Shown here piece after piece: positions 22,895-37,020 of a stretch of 64,000 nucleotides of DNA (its first letter is position 1; the number at the start of each line of letters is the position of its first letter). The notes beneath the pieces were generated by a model that saw nothing but the letters and a program-made list of their open reading frames with translations, was not told the DNA's origin and did no database searches. The stretch is from contig JAMWET010001661.1 of assembly GCA_024036415.1 (NCBI GenBank), forward strand, positions 1,240,001 to 1,304,000, read 5' to 3'. A program made the translations under genes and the position numbers. Source of the stretch: Prochilodus magdalenae (Eukaryota; Chordata; Actinopteri; Characiformes; Prochilodontidae).

Positions 22895-25580
22895 CTTTGG
22901 TTTTGGTTTTCGGCTGTATCCTCTGCCCAGGTCTTGGAGCCTCTAGACCCCCGCCTATTCCCTGGAACAAACTGGTGCATTTTAAAAGGTTGAATGTCCA
23001 CTGTTCTGCTACACATCACTGCTACTACAGTCTAAACAGGTAACTGTACTGAGGAAGGAAGAAGTCAATGGAGAAGTTACTGTTTTCAAGTAAATTTGAA
23101 TAACTGCTATTGGTCCATTTATTATGACATTTTGGCACCCAACTAAAGGGCACCCGGGTTATATGCCCAAAGATGGAAAACAACAAAACTGACAGGGCTT
23201 TGTCCCACAAGTGATGCTACAGTCTTACTGTTATGCTATTAAGTCATTGCTCTGCATTTGTAGTCACCCCCCACTCCCCTACTGAAACCAAACCTATATC
23301 TGGCTTTCACAGCAAGCAACAACATCAAAAATAACAATACACATAAAAGGATTAAATAATTAGAAAGCTTTGCCTGAGGACCATTTCATTGCTTCAGTCC
23401 AATCATGCTGAAATTGGTCATAAAAAATATGAACAGTAATTGCCTCACATGCACGCACACAGTTCCCTTGCAGTCTCAAATTCCCTTGTAGACAAAGGTA
23501 GAGTCAAAACACAAGCCAAACACAGAGCAGGTAAATTTAATGGAAAAATAATTCTCACACCGGGTGAGGTGAGGTGGGGGTCGACTAATTAATTAAAAAT
23601 CAAATGCTACATGTGCTCAAATAATTTCAGACAACTGCAAAAAATGATGAAGAAAAAAAACCAAACTTCTAAAACTTGTTTGTTGACGTTAAAGTATAAT
23701 TGCATAATTCTAAAGAATTAATTATCCTTGAAGTTAATGAACAAACTGCAGTAAAATATATTCTTCTGTGAGATTTGGCAGCAAGTGTCACCCGCTATAA
23801 TTGCATTCATTAAGTTTGTTTCATGTGCAGTCTTTTAAATGCCAAAGGTAAATATGACAGAGGTAAAAGCGCTCGGTAATAGAAATATGATTCAGCCAGA
23901 TTTCGCTTCAGGTGTTCGGTGCTGTTCATGTCAAAGCCTGGCAGGATTACTGTCAATTAGTCCGCAGCGTTTCTGGTGCATTGTATCGAGCCCAGATAAA
24001 AGCTGCTCAGAATGTCAGAATGTCAGACTTGGTTAATGTGGCCAGACTTCAGCCCTAAAACACGGGAAAAACCTGCCGCATGACGTGGAACATGGACATA
24101 TGGAGCCTATTAATCTCCTCCTCACCAGTGCTTCGGCAAACTACGACTAACTGAGCTTTAATTTAAAGTGCTTCAGCATGCCAGTAACTATGAGGTGGAG
24201 CCGGAGTTAAAAAGAACCCAGGCCGCAAACAGCAGGCTTTATGAGCAGCTGTAGACACCAGACTTCAGTCATGTGGGATAGCAATCAAAAAATAAACGCA
24301 CTGTGTTTGGCTTCTTTTGAAACTGGAGTAAGGTTTATGCTTTCACAGTGAGTTCTCTCAGATTACTATCAGTACAGTAAGGAAATATCAGTTTAGATTA
24401 AATTAGATTAGATTAAATTTAGTTAAATTAGTGTAAGGAAATCTGTAGCCTGTAAAGATCTCCATACTTGTTCATTTACTAGAGTATACTAGTGACACAT
24501 TCAGTAATGTTGAGCTCTGGACTTGTGGTCTTGTGGGTGGTCAGCCTGTTTTTCTGACAACACCAGCAGCTTCTTTGTTTGATGTGTCTATGTTTCTCAG
24601 GGCTTCCTAACAGCTACACAGCCTTTCTGGCCTTCTAGCTACAGAGAGAAGCTGCCCAGAACTCCAGCCCTCAAAGTTCTCAGAGTTCTCCGCCCTCCCT
24701 CAGTCTTTTTCACCACATTTTGAAGGTATGATCTCAACTCAGGACAGAATTACTGAAGGGCACGTCAAACAAAATATATAAACAAAGACAAAGAGCCTTT
24801 AATTTCTATAGAGAGAGGTTTAAAAATAGCCATGTACAGATTAACAATGAATGTTTATGCTACGTAAAAGCAGTTATACGTTATGCGTTGACCTTATACC
24901 ATTCAAAGTCATAAACCTTTAAAGTTTCTGTAAACTGTTCAAGCTGCTCATTTGTTAAAAGCAGCTAAGATTACCCAAACTTTTGGCTGGAACTGTATGG
25001 TTGTATAATTTTGTAAAGCTTTGTAGGCTGTAGTCTGACTCTCACACACCCTTTCAGTGCTGATGGAGAAGTTTGGCAGCATGGACTACTTGGCATACTC
25101 TTCACAGAACTCCATCAGGGCTGTAAATATCAGCACTCAAATACGTTCACACCTTGGAGAAGTGGAGCTAACTCAAGCGTGTCTAATGCCTTTAACAATG
25201 GGGCTTGCAGTTTGTGTTTGTTTTTAACATTTAGAATAATAATAACCTGAAATAATTAGACAAATGTTCAGTCAGTTCATTTGCAAATTGTTAATAAATG
25301 GTAAACAGTGCAGGAAGTCAAATAAGTTGGCACACATTTGTTTGTGTGTCTGTCACTGACAACAGCGAGTGGTGTATGGCTTTAACCACTGGAGATCTAC
25401 AGTATTATCATTTTACTTACATACAGTTTACACACTACACAATGCACGCAGGTTTCTATTCTATTCTATTCAAACATAGCTTTCTGTAGATACAGATTTG
25501 AGTCACGTTACTATGACCACTTCTTACTATCAATGGTGACAGCTTGTAGTCCATGATAGAAATCACATTGTTGTGTCATT
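22895..25580. other. Unassigned non-coding sequence
   Basis: No gene recognised. The part at 23,820-24,260 is repeat-free with several CpGs (GTCCGCAGCGTTTC, GCCGCATGACGTGG) and could be regulatory. A TTAGATTAAATTAGATTAG low-complexity run lies near 24,394-24,430. Confidence 0.35.
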
Positions 25581-25629
25581 CTCTGGGCTCACTCAGCCAT
25601 GTGGAAGGCCGCCTCAACCGATTTGAGTA

Positions 25630-26020
25630 TAAATCCATCCTTGCAGATCACGTAAACCCATACATGCTGATTGTCTTCCTTGGGGCGGTTGGGAAGAAAC
25701 AATGCAACATGTCACATGGCTAGAAATGTCCAACACTGGAAGTCTTGGTCATGCTCTTTCAGCCAAAGTATTGCACTGGCCCCCGAATTCCCCAGACTTG
25801 AACATAACAGATGCATCTGTGCGACCACATCAATCGTTGTGTTTGCTCTACGGTTCCTTCTCCTTGCACCCTCCAGCAGCTGTGGGATGCACTGCAGTCA
25901 GTATGACAAGGACCTTACCAAGTCACTTCCAGCCCATCTAGCTGCTGTCCGTGCTGCACACAGTCGTGACTCTGGACAGTTGGATATTGGGTCATAATAA
26001 TGTGACTCGACTGTAATGTG
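25630..26020 (+). mobile_element. Tc1-like transposase 3' relic
   Basis: The + strand translates to NNATCHMARNVQHWK (about 25,700-25,744), matching the DNA.PH segment around the second catalytic Asp, here read as Asn. KVLHWPPNSPDLN follows (about 25,765-25,805), the Tc1 block before the catalytic Glu. The residues where PIE(H/N)LWD is expected are altered (ITDASV). A C-terminal remnant continues to about 25,997. Reading switches frame between the two blocks. No inverted ends were recognised and the 5' half is missing. Confidence 0.8.
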
Positions 26021-26024
26021 ACAA

Positions 26025-27355
26025 ATTATTAACTGCATAGTTAGTTACATTTGAGTTAAATTTGGTTTTGTGTTGACAGGCTCCAGTCTTCACTTCTGAC
26101 TTTTTTCTGAGTCTGATACTGTAACAAAAACCTAGTTAGAATAAAATAGTTCCTAGTTTTCACAAGTATAAGTACAAATAAATTACCAGGGTATACCAGT
26201 ATTGTTATTAATGCCACCCCAGATGTACTGTATTATTCAGTAGTGAGTATTCTTGTAGTAATATTATAGGTGTTGTTTAGTTTGTTGTTAAATTTGGATT
26301 GTTTCATTACTGGTATTTGCATTCATACAATCAAACAGGATCTCCCATTCTGTATAACCTGCTTATACTGTGGCTTATATTCTGTATATTCTCTTTACTG
26401 AAAGATTCCCTGCTAAACTTTTCTAGCTAGTTGGTTGGTTATTACTGGTGGTAACTGCAATGCTGTAGGATTAGTCAGTGTTGTGTCTTTTGTATATTGA
26501 TCTCCAGCTCCATACACTCTCAATATACAATATACTCAGCTAAGCAACCTGAAGCTGGTTGTAGATACACCACTACTGTAAATATGAGCCATAATCTAAG
26601 CAGGTTTTGGCCAGGACTCCTTACTCTGTTACAAGCTGATGATTATGTCTGTTGTTAATCTGGAATGAACAAAAATGTCTGGGTGCATCACCTTCTATTA
26701 TTATTATATATTCTTATATACTTTTATCACAGTTCACCACTATAGTGTGGGCAACCCCCCCCACACACACACCACACTGGAGGAGAAGAAAGTCTTACTT
26801 TACTGGCAAGTGGATACTTACCTTGGCCTTCACCATGCAGTACAGTACTGTAAACATCCTGCACAACAGTAGACATTATTTATTGATTTATTTATTTATT
26901 TATTTATATATTTATTTGTTCATCCAAGTGGTAAATTGAAACCTGTGAGTTTTAAACGTACAGTCTGTGAGGAATGGTTTGCATTGCTGTAGAGGTCAAT
27001 AAAGGTCGTGTAATGCTTCAGGTCATAAATGTAGGAGTTTAAGTACTCTAGTGTTTGTGCTAACATGCCCACACATCATTTACATGAGTTTACCAGTTAC
27101 TGTTTAGCTACAACCACAGAAATACAGTTTATCCATGATTAAATTGTGACATCACAAACCATTACTATCATATAATACCACTCCATGATGAAAGTGTGTC
27201 ATTAAATACTGCACTGGTAATCCTGATATATAGATAATACAGACAGTAAGGATAATAATATCTATTTATATATTTAATAGCTGTCTGAGACTAATAATCT
27301 GTGAAGTGATGTAGCATTGTGGTCAGTCTAGTATTACTAATATACTAATGTAGCA
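26025..27355. other. Unassigned AT-rich sequence with short simple repeats
   Basis: No gene recognised. Contains a C-run/CA run at 26,754-26,775 and a (TTTA)n run at about 26,877-26,918. Confidence 0.4.
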
Positions 27356-27359
27356 GAAC

Positions 27360-27372
27360 AAAAGGAGTAAGA

Positions 27373-27412
<40 letters not shown>

Positions 27413-27574
27413 CGAGAGCGAGAGCGAGAGCGAGATAGAGAGCGAGAGAGAGAGAGAGAGAGAGAGAGCAAGAGCGAGATAGAGAGAGAGAGACTGAATA
27501 AGACAAAATGAGAAAGATAAAGGGAAGAAGGGGACAGAAGGGAAAAAATTAAAACAGACAGTCAGAGAGAAAAC

Positions 27575-27611
<37 letters not shown>

Positions 27612-27861
27612 CTGAGAGAGAGACTGAGAGAGAGACTGAGAGGAAGAGAGGAAAAAAAAGCATTAAATATAGAAAGAAACACAATGGAATATAAGAGGGA
27701 TGAGACAAAGAAAATTAAGGAATGAAGTGAGAACTGAATGGAGTCAGAACATGGAGAGAGGGAGAAAAGAGAGCATGAGAAAGAAAGAATACAAGGAAGG
27801 CGAAGAGAGAGAGAGAAAGGGACAGAGTGTGAGAAACAGAGAGTGTGTGATAGGTAGAGTG

Positions 27862-27895
<34 letters not shown>

Positions 27896-27916
27896 CAGTA
27901 TAAGGAGAGAGGGGAG
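27360..27916. repeat. Long purine (GA-rich) tract
   Basis: About 550 bases of the + strand are almost wholly A and G. Pure (GA)n runs lie at about 27,376-27,406, 27,433-27,469, 27,578-27,610 and 27,866-27,893, with scattered GAGCGA and GACTGA variants. The 119-codon minus-strand frame (FLSLSLSLS...) is a by-product. Such tracts can form triplex (H-DNA) structures. Confidence 0.93.
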
Positions 27917-27919
27917 CTG

Positions 27920-30900
27920 TGTACTGGTTGTGTAATGGTCTGTTTCAGTGAATCAGAGTGAGAAACTCGCTGCGTGGTTTTAGTTTATAGATCAAGCACA
28001 GCAGTCTCGCACATTTATATGTGTATTCAATCCCAGAAGGCCATTGGGCAACTCGTACGATTGATAATAGCTGCAGGACAGAAACAACACGAACAGCGCT
28101 GTAAACAGAACGTCATGCTTCAACACCACAAACTAGAGACTGCTGCATCCCTTAAAGGGGCATTCCACCCAAAACTGAACTCGTCTGTTTGCTTAATGAA
28201 AGAAGATGATGAATGTAGTATGGAAACAGAGTTTGATAGCTCAGAACATACCATATGGAAACTAAAATATGACTAACAAGGTATAGCAATATTACAGCAG
28301 GCCCGGATTTATTAAGGCTTATTTGTTGTGAGATGGACACTGAACAAACTTTGTGGTGTGAGATCACCTTATTCCTTTGCAGGCGAACCTGAAACAGGAC
28401 TGTGAGATGACGCAGTAAAGGTTACACGTCTTTTCAAAGTTCCTTTTGGCTATTTCAGCCCGTGCAAATGAGTAAAGGCCGGTTTGGTGTTTACTTTTGT
28501 CTGGTCTCTTGCTCAGCCACTTTCTCTTTGTTTCTTCCTTGCTTTCTACAATAACAGCTTCTTCTGTCTTTCTGCAGCCCCTGCCATGATGTCCATGCTG
28601 GGAATACCGAGCTAGCTTCCTCGTATGACTAAAGGCTCGTTGTTGGTGCGTCAGGTGGGGCTGTAAGGTACTATGCAGGTCTCACGAGAAGTCACTTCTC
28701 CAACATCTCATAGAGCTGGAGTGAGAATAACAGAGACGGCATTCTCGTTCAATCAGAACACCACCAATGTGATTTTGAAGCTGTTAATTTGAGAGTTAGT
28801 TGCGGTTAAGTATCGTTTTAAGAGCAAAGCATTGTTGAATATAAGGTATAAGATGGTTTTGGATAAATTATGACTAATGTTGGTTAATAGAAGCCACACA
28901 AACATTATAGGTGGGCCTTAGCAGTTTTTTTTGCGATGTCACAAAAAATGGCACATTTATTTTTACAGCTTCATTTTAGCCCCACCCATCCACCTACCTT
29001 AAATTTATAAGGACTGTTTCAGTCGGGACTGCTTTTCAGATTAGCCACAATATAGAAGAGCCAAACAAAAATTAGTGCATTTGCATATATCGGTCCTAAA
29101 GACACAGCCTTGGTATAGATAACAGATAAAGAGAGGTTATGTAAAAGTCAACTTAAAGATTATTTATGGTACATAAATCTGTAAAGGCATTGCATGAGGA
29201 CCTTACGGAAGAGTAATGTAGGCTACTGGCCCTTTAAGGCTTTTCCACTGAAAGCCCTCGATTTTGTAAGGACGCTGAAGTATTTGGCTAGGTCAAGTAC
29301 TCTGCTCCCCAATTGACCCTCGACCTCTGACGCAAAGGGACTACAAGGACGGCCTTTAGTGAGAAGAGCGCAGTTAAAGCGTTCTACATCTATCAAACTG
29401 ATGGAGTATCCATGGGCACTCAGGGGCCCGCGTGTTTTCCTTGTTTTTGGTTCTATTTAAGGTAGCAGAGCAGGATTAAGATGGCAAAGCGCATGACATG
29501 AAGGGAAATAGACATTGCCTGAAAACCTGCAGCTGTTGCTACATTCCAGCGGCGCTGCCTGAGATAATGCCTCTTAACAGACTTTGCAGTTAACCGCTGG
29601 CCTTTTACGAATACAGAAAAGCAATCACAAAAACAATTATCCACTGGGATATGATAAAGTAGGCAATTTCATGCCCCACTGCGTGAGTTGTTGGGCGCTA
29701 GTCAAGCTGATTTGAAAATCACAGCTGTACATCAACTTTATTTTGCACCTGAGCATCCTAAACCGCTGTAAACTCCTGTAGACAGGGCTAGCTTAAAGTA
29801 GCCTTTAGCGTACTAGCGTAATAGAGTCTGTGAAGGAAGTCTCTTTAACTAAACCCAATGAGATTCAGAATATCCACGGTTACAGTTCAACTCCACTGTC
29901 TTAGCAAATTAATCTAGTACCTGGGTAACTTTAAGGGAGGACAAAAAATAACATCCTTAACTTCTAATAGAAGTTCAGTTGATCTTTTCATCATTAAATA
30001 TATCAAAACTGCTTTACATGACAGGTCAAGATGTTCTTTACTTTAAATGCAAGGTAATATATATTTTTGTTTACTAAAACCAGACATTTTATTTTAGTCT
30101 TTTTTACGCCATGTAAATAACTGGGCATTTTTAAATGATGTCAAAAACTGAAAAACAGATAGTAATAGAGATACAAGGTTTTATATATCGTTTACATATT
30201 TTTTTTAACACCCCCACTTAGATTTGTATAGGGTTAGTCAAGGAAATATATTTTATTTCAGAAGTTTGATTTTGATTTTAAGACATTCATTGATTAATTA
30301 ATTTTAATCCGTGGATTCCAGAAACTCTAAGACACTCTGTTTTTTTTTTTTTTTTGAGTGAAAGCATCTAATGGCTAAATATAGATTATATTATTATAAT
30401 TAGTAGCAATTAAGTAAACAAATATTTCATATTTGTTGGATGGTGCAAGCTTTAAGAGTTGACCTTTTTGACCTTGTCTTTAAAAAGATAATAGCGATAT
30501 TGCAGACTTGTGTAAGTGAGTGATAGATAGCTCATCTTGAACACAAGATGATTGAGTCTGATGATAAGATTTATGCCAGCCCACAGGGAATAAACACATG
30601 GTAATGAATTCACAGATGCAAAGCAGACTCTGTTTAGATGGTTTACAGTGAGACAGTGTGTAGGCTCTCCTGCGTTGTCTGTGCGGGTCTGCTGCTCACA
30701 TTTAACGCTATTCGTTACTGAAAGCCTTTTAACTCCGACAATAGCATGGGAAAACTGGAGCAGTGCAAACTGCAGACGTTTCCAAAATCTGGCTACTTCA
30801 AGTGTTTTTGCTGTGGACTGTTGTTGAACATCTATTCTCGGAATTGCTGAATTACTTCAGCAGTTGTTTTTCAAAAGAATAAACATCTTGTCATCCTTTT

Positions 30901-32005
30901 TCCACTTGAAAATTCCTGATATAAGATTCACTTATGTCTGTCCACACGTCTGGGAAATCAAGCGTAAATCTGAATCATTACGTAAGTGATCATATAATCA
31001 CATTTCTGATAACTTTAGACTCAAAGTTTAAGGGGAATTTATAAGGTCTGTAAATTGGCAAATTGGTAAACAAAGTCAATCAGAGTGATCTTATTTGAAA
31101 TGCTCCAGTCAAGAGCCAGAATTGTTCACAGTTGGTGGTGATAAGAACCTGACCTCCACCACACAGAAAGTTACTACATGAAATTGTTATGAATACATTG
31201 TCTGATGTCTGAGAAGTTCTTTTAAGAACATTTTGGCCCTAGAATCCATTGATGGTAGAGATATATATCTAGCTCACAGTGAGGCAAAATAGATTATTCT
31301 TTAAGCTTCATGACTTTTTTACTAGAATTGCACTGATGCCAATACAGTGTTCACCCAGTGTTGGTAATAACAATGGGAATACTAATACAAATACTAATAC
31401 ACCACAAAGCATGCATGCCAGTAGACAGACCAAGGCGTTCGCTGACAGGCATTGGTAAAAATGGATCATGGTAGCCATTTACCTGAACATCTGAGCCACT
31501 TCTTTCAGTCATCACTCATCCGCTGCTTTGTATAACCTACAGTCTGAGTTAATGTTAGTTCAAATTGTTATAGAGAGAGTGAAAGGAATAGCTGGGCATA
31601 ATGATTGCCTTTAGCCTTGATCTAGCCTTCAGTGTTGCAGCCCACTAGCCAGGCTAGTAGACTATCCCCATCTGCAGTGCACCTCCATCAGTCAATGGGG
31701 TCTCATTGTTTCAAGCAAGCCAGAAAACACACTGCTACTGATAGCATGATAGACAATGATATTTGAACTCCAGCAAAGTCTGACACTCAGGGCACATGAG
31801 GGAGACTCATATATCAGACAAACACATAGCATAGTTTTTATCAAGTCAGAAAAGCTACTGAGTGCATATAGATACACACCACAGGTTCATCTATGGTTTT
31901 TTTAGATCAGATTGCAGTGCTATTGGGAAGCAGACTAAAGGTTACCAGGAACAATAAATGATGATACATTTAGACTGATATAGGCAATATTTACTGAGCT
32001 ACACA
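27920..32005. other. Unassigned non-coding sequence
   Basis: No gene or recognisable element. The 100-codon frame at 27,974-28,276 has no motif. The stretch 29,220-29,470 is comparatively CpG-rich and repeat-free. T-runs lie near 30,340-30,355. Confidence 0.35.
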
Positions 32006-32009
32006 TACA

Positions 32010-32425
32010 GGAGTAGTGTCTCTCAGTATGGTGCCGGACCACCATGTTTGCTAAAGCACCATGCAAAATCTTGCCGTGGAGTGGAGAACCTTATTGAGGT
32101 TCCTAATGGTGTCCTGTCATAATCCATCCCATGCAGTCTCAGTATTCTAACAAGCTTCCTGCAGATTTTGCAGTAGGGGTGGAGGTGGAGTGACACCAGG
32201 CCTTCAGGACATGTGACGCGTGACAACAAACCATTCATTTTGGCATTGACCACAGTGCCTTCATACATGGAGGTCAAAAGTGGGACTAAAGATGACCTGC
32301 TGCCATTCTGAGTGACTCCATCACAGCCTGGCACAACACCATTGCAGTCTTTGACGATGTTGACATTGTGGGGCAGCCTCCGCAATAGTCTGCATGCATG
32401 TAGTTGAGTAAATGGCATTCAGTCA
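32010..32425 (-). mobile_element. Tc1-like transposase relic, C-terminal part
   Basis: Read on the minus strand, the segment gives RPGVTPPPPLLQNLQEAC, then TAWDGL.QDTIRNL and, in another frame, FSTPRQDFAWCFSKHGGPAP and a stop. This is the layout of a Tc1 C-terminus, where a '(E/D)W..IPQ..IR.LI.SMPRR' region ends in GG(H/P)T.Y. A stretch of about 220 bases matches the 42.4-42.9 kb relic, including GAAGGCCTGGTGTCACTCCA. The 131-codon frame running through it mixes frames of the ancestor. Catalytic blocks are not identifiable. Confidence 0.7.
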
Positions 32426-32429
32426 GGTT

Positions 32430-33375
32430 GGGTGTGTTTTATTTGTGATATTTGTGGCACTTTTGGTTTTGAATGGTAAATAAATGTCTATATTTGTGTT
32501 GTAGACATGGTGGCCCCTATCACCAGCACTGCAAAGACACCTCCACAATCTACTATAAAGAGTCTCCACAGTCAACTATGTCATACCAAACCACTCTGAA
32601 TGACTCTGTATGTCACATGTTTACATCTCTACTGAACTATGCTTAAAATTAAAAAGGTACTGCTGTGTAAATGGACTATAGCTGGTGCAAATGCATGCAT
32701 AACTGTACAGAGTTCAGATGCTTTTATTGTGTATTTTATATTGTGCACATAAATAAAGTACTTGGATGAACACTTCAGCAAATCTGGTTTTGTAATTGTT
32801 CCTGCGGTGGACCTACACAGGTGGTTACGTAGGTGGCAGGTGGTTTTACTGCCAGTTTGTTTTGCAGTTAGTCATCGTCGTCGCCTTTTTCTGGACTTAA
32901 ATCCATCCAGCATCCCACTGCCTCCCTGTTTTACCACTTTTAACACACCCTTATAAAAAGCTGAGCCTTCTCAGGGTCTTCGTTCTGCTGTCTTCACATG
33001 TCTTTTTCTCCTTTGCGGGTTTCATTTTTTCTTTTTTTCTTCGGCTCCTTCTCGCTCTCTTCCTAGATTTAAATTACCTAAATGACTAATGGCTCCTGTT
33101 AGCAATGCATGAGTTGATGCTGCTGAAGGGAAGCGGGCACTGGCTTAATAAACACTCAGATAGGATGCAGTAAATTCTGACCGCAGCTTTTTGCTTTTAT
33201 TCGGAAAACTTGTTACAGGTGTTTGGCCCTAACTGGACACATCTGGACAGCTTCCCTGAGCGAAAACTGTTCCAGACCTGTTTGCTTGTAAAGGTAAATA
33301 CTGCACTGCTGGTTCACAAGAAGGGTTTTGGATCCTGGTCAGATCTAAACAGAGCAGAACTCATTATTTTACCTC

Positions 33376-33411
<36 letters not shown>

Positions 33412-36400
33412 TTGTATTTGAGGGATTCTGGATAGTGGTCAGAACTACTGTGGCAAATTTAATAAGTGCAGCAGATTTGCCAGTAAAACAGTAAGTAATA
33501 TTTTTTTTCAGGCCAAAATGAAAAAGATACATCAGTGAAAGCCCAGATATTGTTGTGAGCACTGTTGTATTGCTTTTTCAAATTACCCTGTTACTACACT
33601 TGCAAGTTTTGCTGTGCAAGACAATGACTTTAAAAACCAATAGACAACAGTCCTCACCAGTTGTGAAAATTGTAAAATTCTATCAAACAGTTCTTCTACA
33701 ACCAGAGTATATTGTATATGTATTGCAAATCCCATTAATTGGTTTTAGGCCTTCTATGCCCAGTATTATTAAATACTGCCAGTATGTATTGTTAAATGGC
33801 TTTTATCAGGCACTAATGGTTTCAATGGTTTTTGGCAGGCACTATAGATGTGCTGGGTTTGACATCACTCTGACATGTTCTCCTGAAATGCTTCCCCTGC
33901 ATTAGTCTGGCCACAAAGACTGGCCTTGGTACACAAGAAGCTGGCTAAGGCACAGTGTTTTTGTAGACATGAAATCCTTCAGACTTTTAGTAGTTTCAAT
34001 TGCAATTGGAACAGCTACGTGGCTACATGTGCATGCTCCGCACAGAAAAACTAAAATCTGGACTGCTGTCAGAGTGAGTTGGCAACCTTATGTTGTCCAG
34101 AGGAATCTCAGAGGCATGTAGCTCAAAGCAAAAGTACTAAATGCAGCTGGTGTCCTAATGCTCCGAAGCAGAACTGACATTGTTTTTTATATGAAGAGAT
34201 TACCGTGGATGACTCTGATGCCTCAGACAGAAAGCTAAGCTTTGAAACTGGATCGGTTTCTCTGCGTTTCACCAACTGTGACTGTCATAATGAAACAGAA
34301 CAGTCAGGCTGATCTCACGTGTCAATAGAAAAGGGGTAAAATATGGGTTTTTCTGTTATAGTGAATGGAATAGACCCAGACTAGCTGTAATAGTAGATCA
34401 TATGTAATTTGTCAGTGGTCCTTTTAAACATGCAGGCTTTTTTCAAGGTTTAGAGCCTGTAAGATGTTAAGATTGAATATGTGAGGTAAATTAAGCCCCA
34501 TGTTATGGGTAAACCAAGTAATTTAAATAATTTAACTTAATTACTTAATGACTTAATTAAATGTCATTTATAATAGTGTTATGAGGCTTCATTCCCCTCT
34601 TACGCCCATTATATAAAACAACTATCTGAGGACCACACCTATCAGTTCTGTTAAAGCAATATTATGATTTTATCTTAAAATTACAAAATCAGCGGTACCC
34701 TGGTATTCTAAAATCCTGATGTATTACTCTACCATATTCTGTTCTGTTTTGTGCTGAACTCCAACTCCCCAGCTGAATCTGACTCCTTACACTCACTATT
34801 TCAGTTTACACATATAAGCAATTGAAATCAGGAGTGTAATTATATGCCTGTGTAACTGAAAGCCTTTTAATTATGAAATTGGCTAACTTAGTTATTAGGA
34901 ATGTCCTTATGCAAAAGTTTGTAAAAAGGTTGTAAGTATAAGTGTAAAAAAAATCTCTTGGGTGCAAGTGTTAATGTAAAAAAAATAACATCCCTACAAA
35001 GAACACACTTGTGTACTTGTTAATATACAATTGTTTACTATTATCAGATTTTTTGTTATTATCTTAAAAAGTTTAGGAGAAAAAAAAAAAAGATAAATTG
35101 TGGCCTGTGTAAAAGTAATGGCAAATTTCTATACATTATGCTTTCCTTTTTTCCAACATCTTAAATGATAAAAATATACTCTGATAAAAATATAATTTGT
35201 GCAATTAAATAATGTCCTTAACTGTTTTCTGGGTAGAGATGCAAACTTACCGCACACTTGCAAACATACTGCATAAGGCAGTTGCATTCAAAATAGTTTT
35301 GTTGGTGTTGTTTAGCAGGCTGAGCTAGATTCATTGAGGGTAATTGTTGTCTTTGATGCACGCTACGCAAAGCATCTGTTGTTTAAAAAAATGAACAGAG
35401 TTTCATGCGTATCCACACCTGGCACTCTATTCACAATTCCTTTACTGACCACTGAAGGCAGCTGGAAGGGAGTAGACATTGTTTGTAGGTTGTAGCTGTC
35501 GTGAGGTTTGTTTTTGGAAGAACTGAAAGAAGAGCCTGCTCTCCTTAAAGCAAGCCTGTGGCCGCCCTGCTGGACCCTAACCACAGATTGTTTTTTATTA
35601 ATCCTGTAAATCTATTTCAGTCAGTGTGTCCCGGCACAGTCCTGGCCCAGCATGCGCTCAGCCGACAAGGTCTTAGAGTAGAGTTCAGCAAAAGATCACA
35701 TTTACACAAGTACGACGTGTTGGGTGTCTGAAGTTTATTTTGTTTAGCTTTTGGACTGGAGCTTCGAGGCTGTCTCATCAGTTAGCATGGTGACATCTGC
35801 CCACAGCTAACTCACAGCATGTGGATGTGTTCAGTAATCCCTATCATGAGACTATTTGACTGTATAGCTGTAAACCTATAGGCACTGTCAGAAGCCCTGT
35901 ATAATAATCAGAGATGCATCAGTATCGATACCCTTATTAGGCATTGGGCCCATACCAAGATAATTTGCTTGTGCTTCAAAAAATTAACTGATATCAACAT
36001 TCCAATACACATGTGATGTAGGCTGAGTTTAAGCTGCCATGCTAATGAACAAACCAGTCGAGTTGGCGGTGGAGGAGGTTCTGCTCTAACAGAACACAAA
36101 GGTCACTTTAAACATTCAGCCTTGGAAGACTCTTGCCAAGAGCAGTGTGTGAACACCGTGTGATTTTAGCCCCTGTTTAACACACACAGTCGCAGTTACA
36201 ACCCCTTCCCCAAAATACATAAAGACATAATGGCAAAAAAGTCACAACAGCTTCCCCAATATGGGGTGGACACAACTGCTTTACCAATACAGATTAGGAC
36301 ATGGAGGCAAAATCACAGTTACTTCCTCTATATGTATTCCTAATGTGGAAATGTCCAAATTTCCAATCAAAGTCTGAATATGTGACACTGCTGTTAAATG

Positions 36401-36990
36401 AATGTAATAGCGATGTATAATAATATGTATTAATAAAATGTTAATGCTGTGATTTAAACTATCTGTGGAAAAAAGACCATGCAGGCTGTAGAGAGACCAT
36501 GCAGTCTTACTGTGTATGTGCACAAAGTGATTAACTAAGCTGCTCAGTACTCAGCATGCATGTTCTGAATGAAACAACCTTGTTTGAAACTGTCCACAGA
36601 CTAAGCTGCCTGTAGGGGCTTCATTTCACGTGGCAACATAGACTGAGCATTTTTGCCAAGTAGATTTGTAAAATTGCTTCACACAATGTGTCTGGCTTTG
36701 GAGGACACTTAACTATAGTTCAACCAGCCAACAACTACTTCATTCGAATGAATTCATAATGGCAACAAACTGAGACAACAGAGAAGACGATAGAACAGAG
36801 CTGTAAAGAAAGGGTAGGTTTAGCTCAGTGCTGAATTGTAATCTAGAGAGAAGAGATGTGTGTTGGGATTGTTTTAAATATGGTGAGTAGAAACAACTAA
36901 ACAGTGATTTTGAGGCCCATATCAATTGCCTTTCAGCAGGATCAGCTGGTAAGCAATACCAAATGAGAGAAAACATGTGTAATGATCGTT
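32430..36990. other. Unassigned non-coding sequence
   Basis: No gene recognised. Frames up to 116 codons (33,555-33,905) have no motif and are surrounded by AT-rich non-coding DNA. The (GT)n run inside is listed separately. Confidence 0.35.
33377..33407. repeat. (GT)n microsatellite
   Basis: About 15 uninterrupted TG units. Confidence 0.97.
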
Positions 36991-37020
36991 TTTAATGTAG
37001 GGATGTATTAATCTTAGATA

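Noticed and set aside
27323..27682. 119-codon minus-strand frame rich in SLSLSL
   Set aside because: By-product of (GA)n repeats on the + strand.
33555..33905. 116-codon + frame
   Set aside because: AT-rich, no motif, no splice or promoter context that could be supported.
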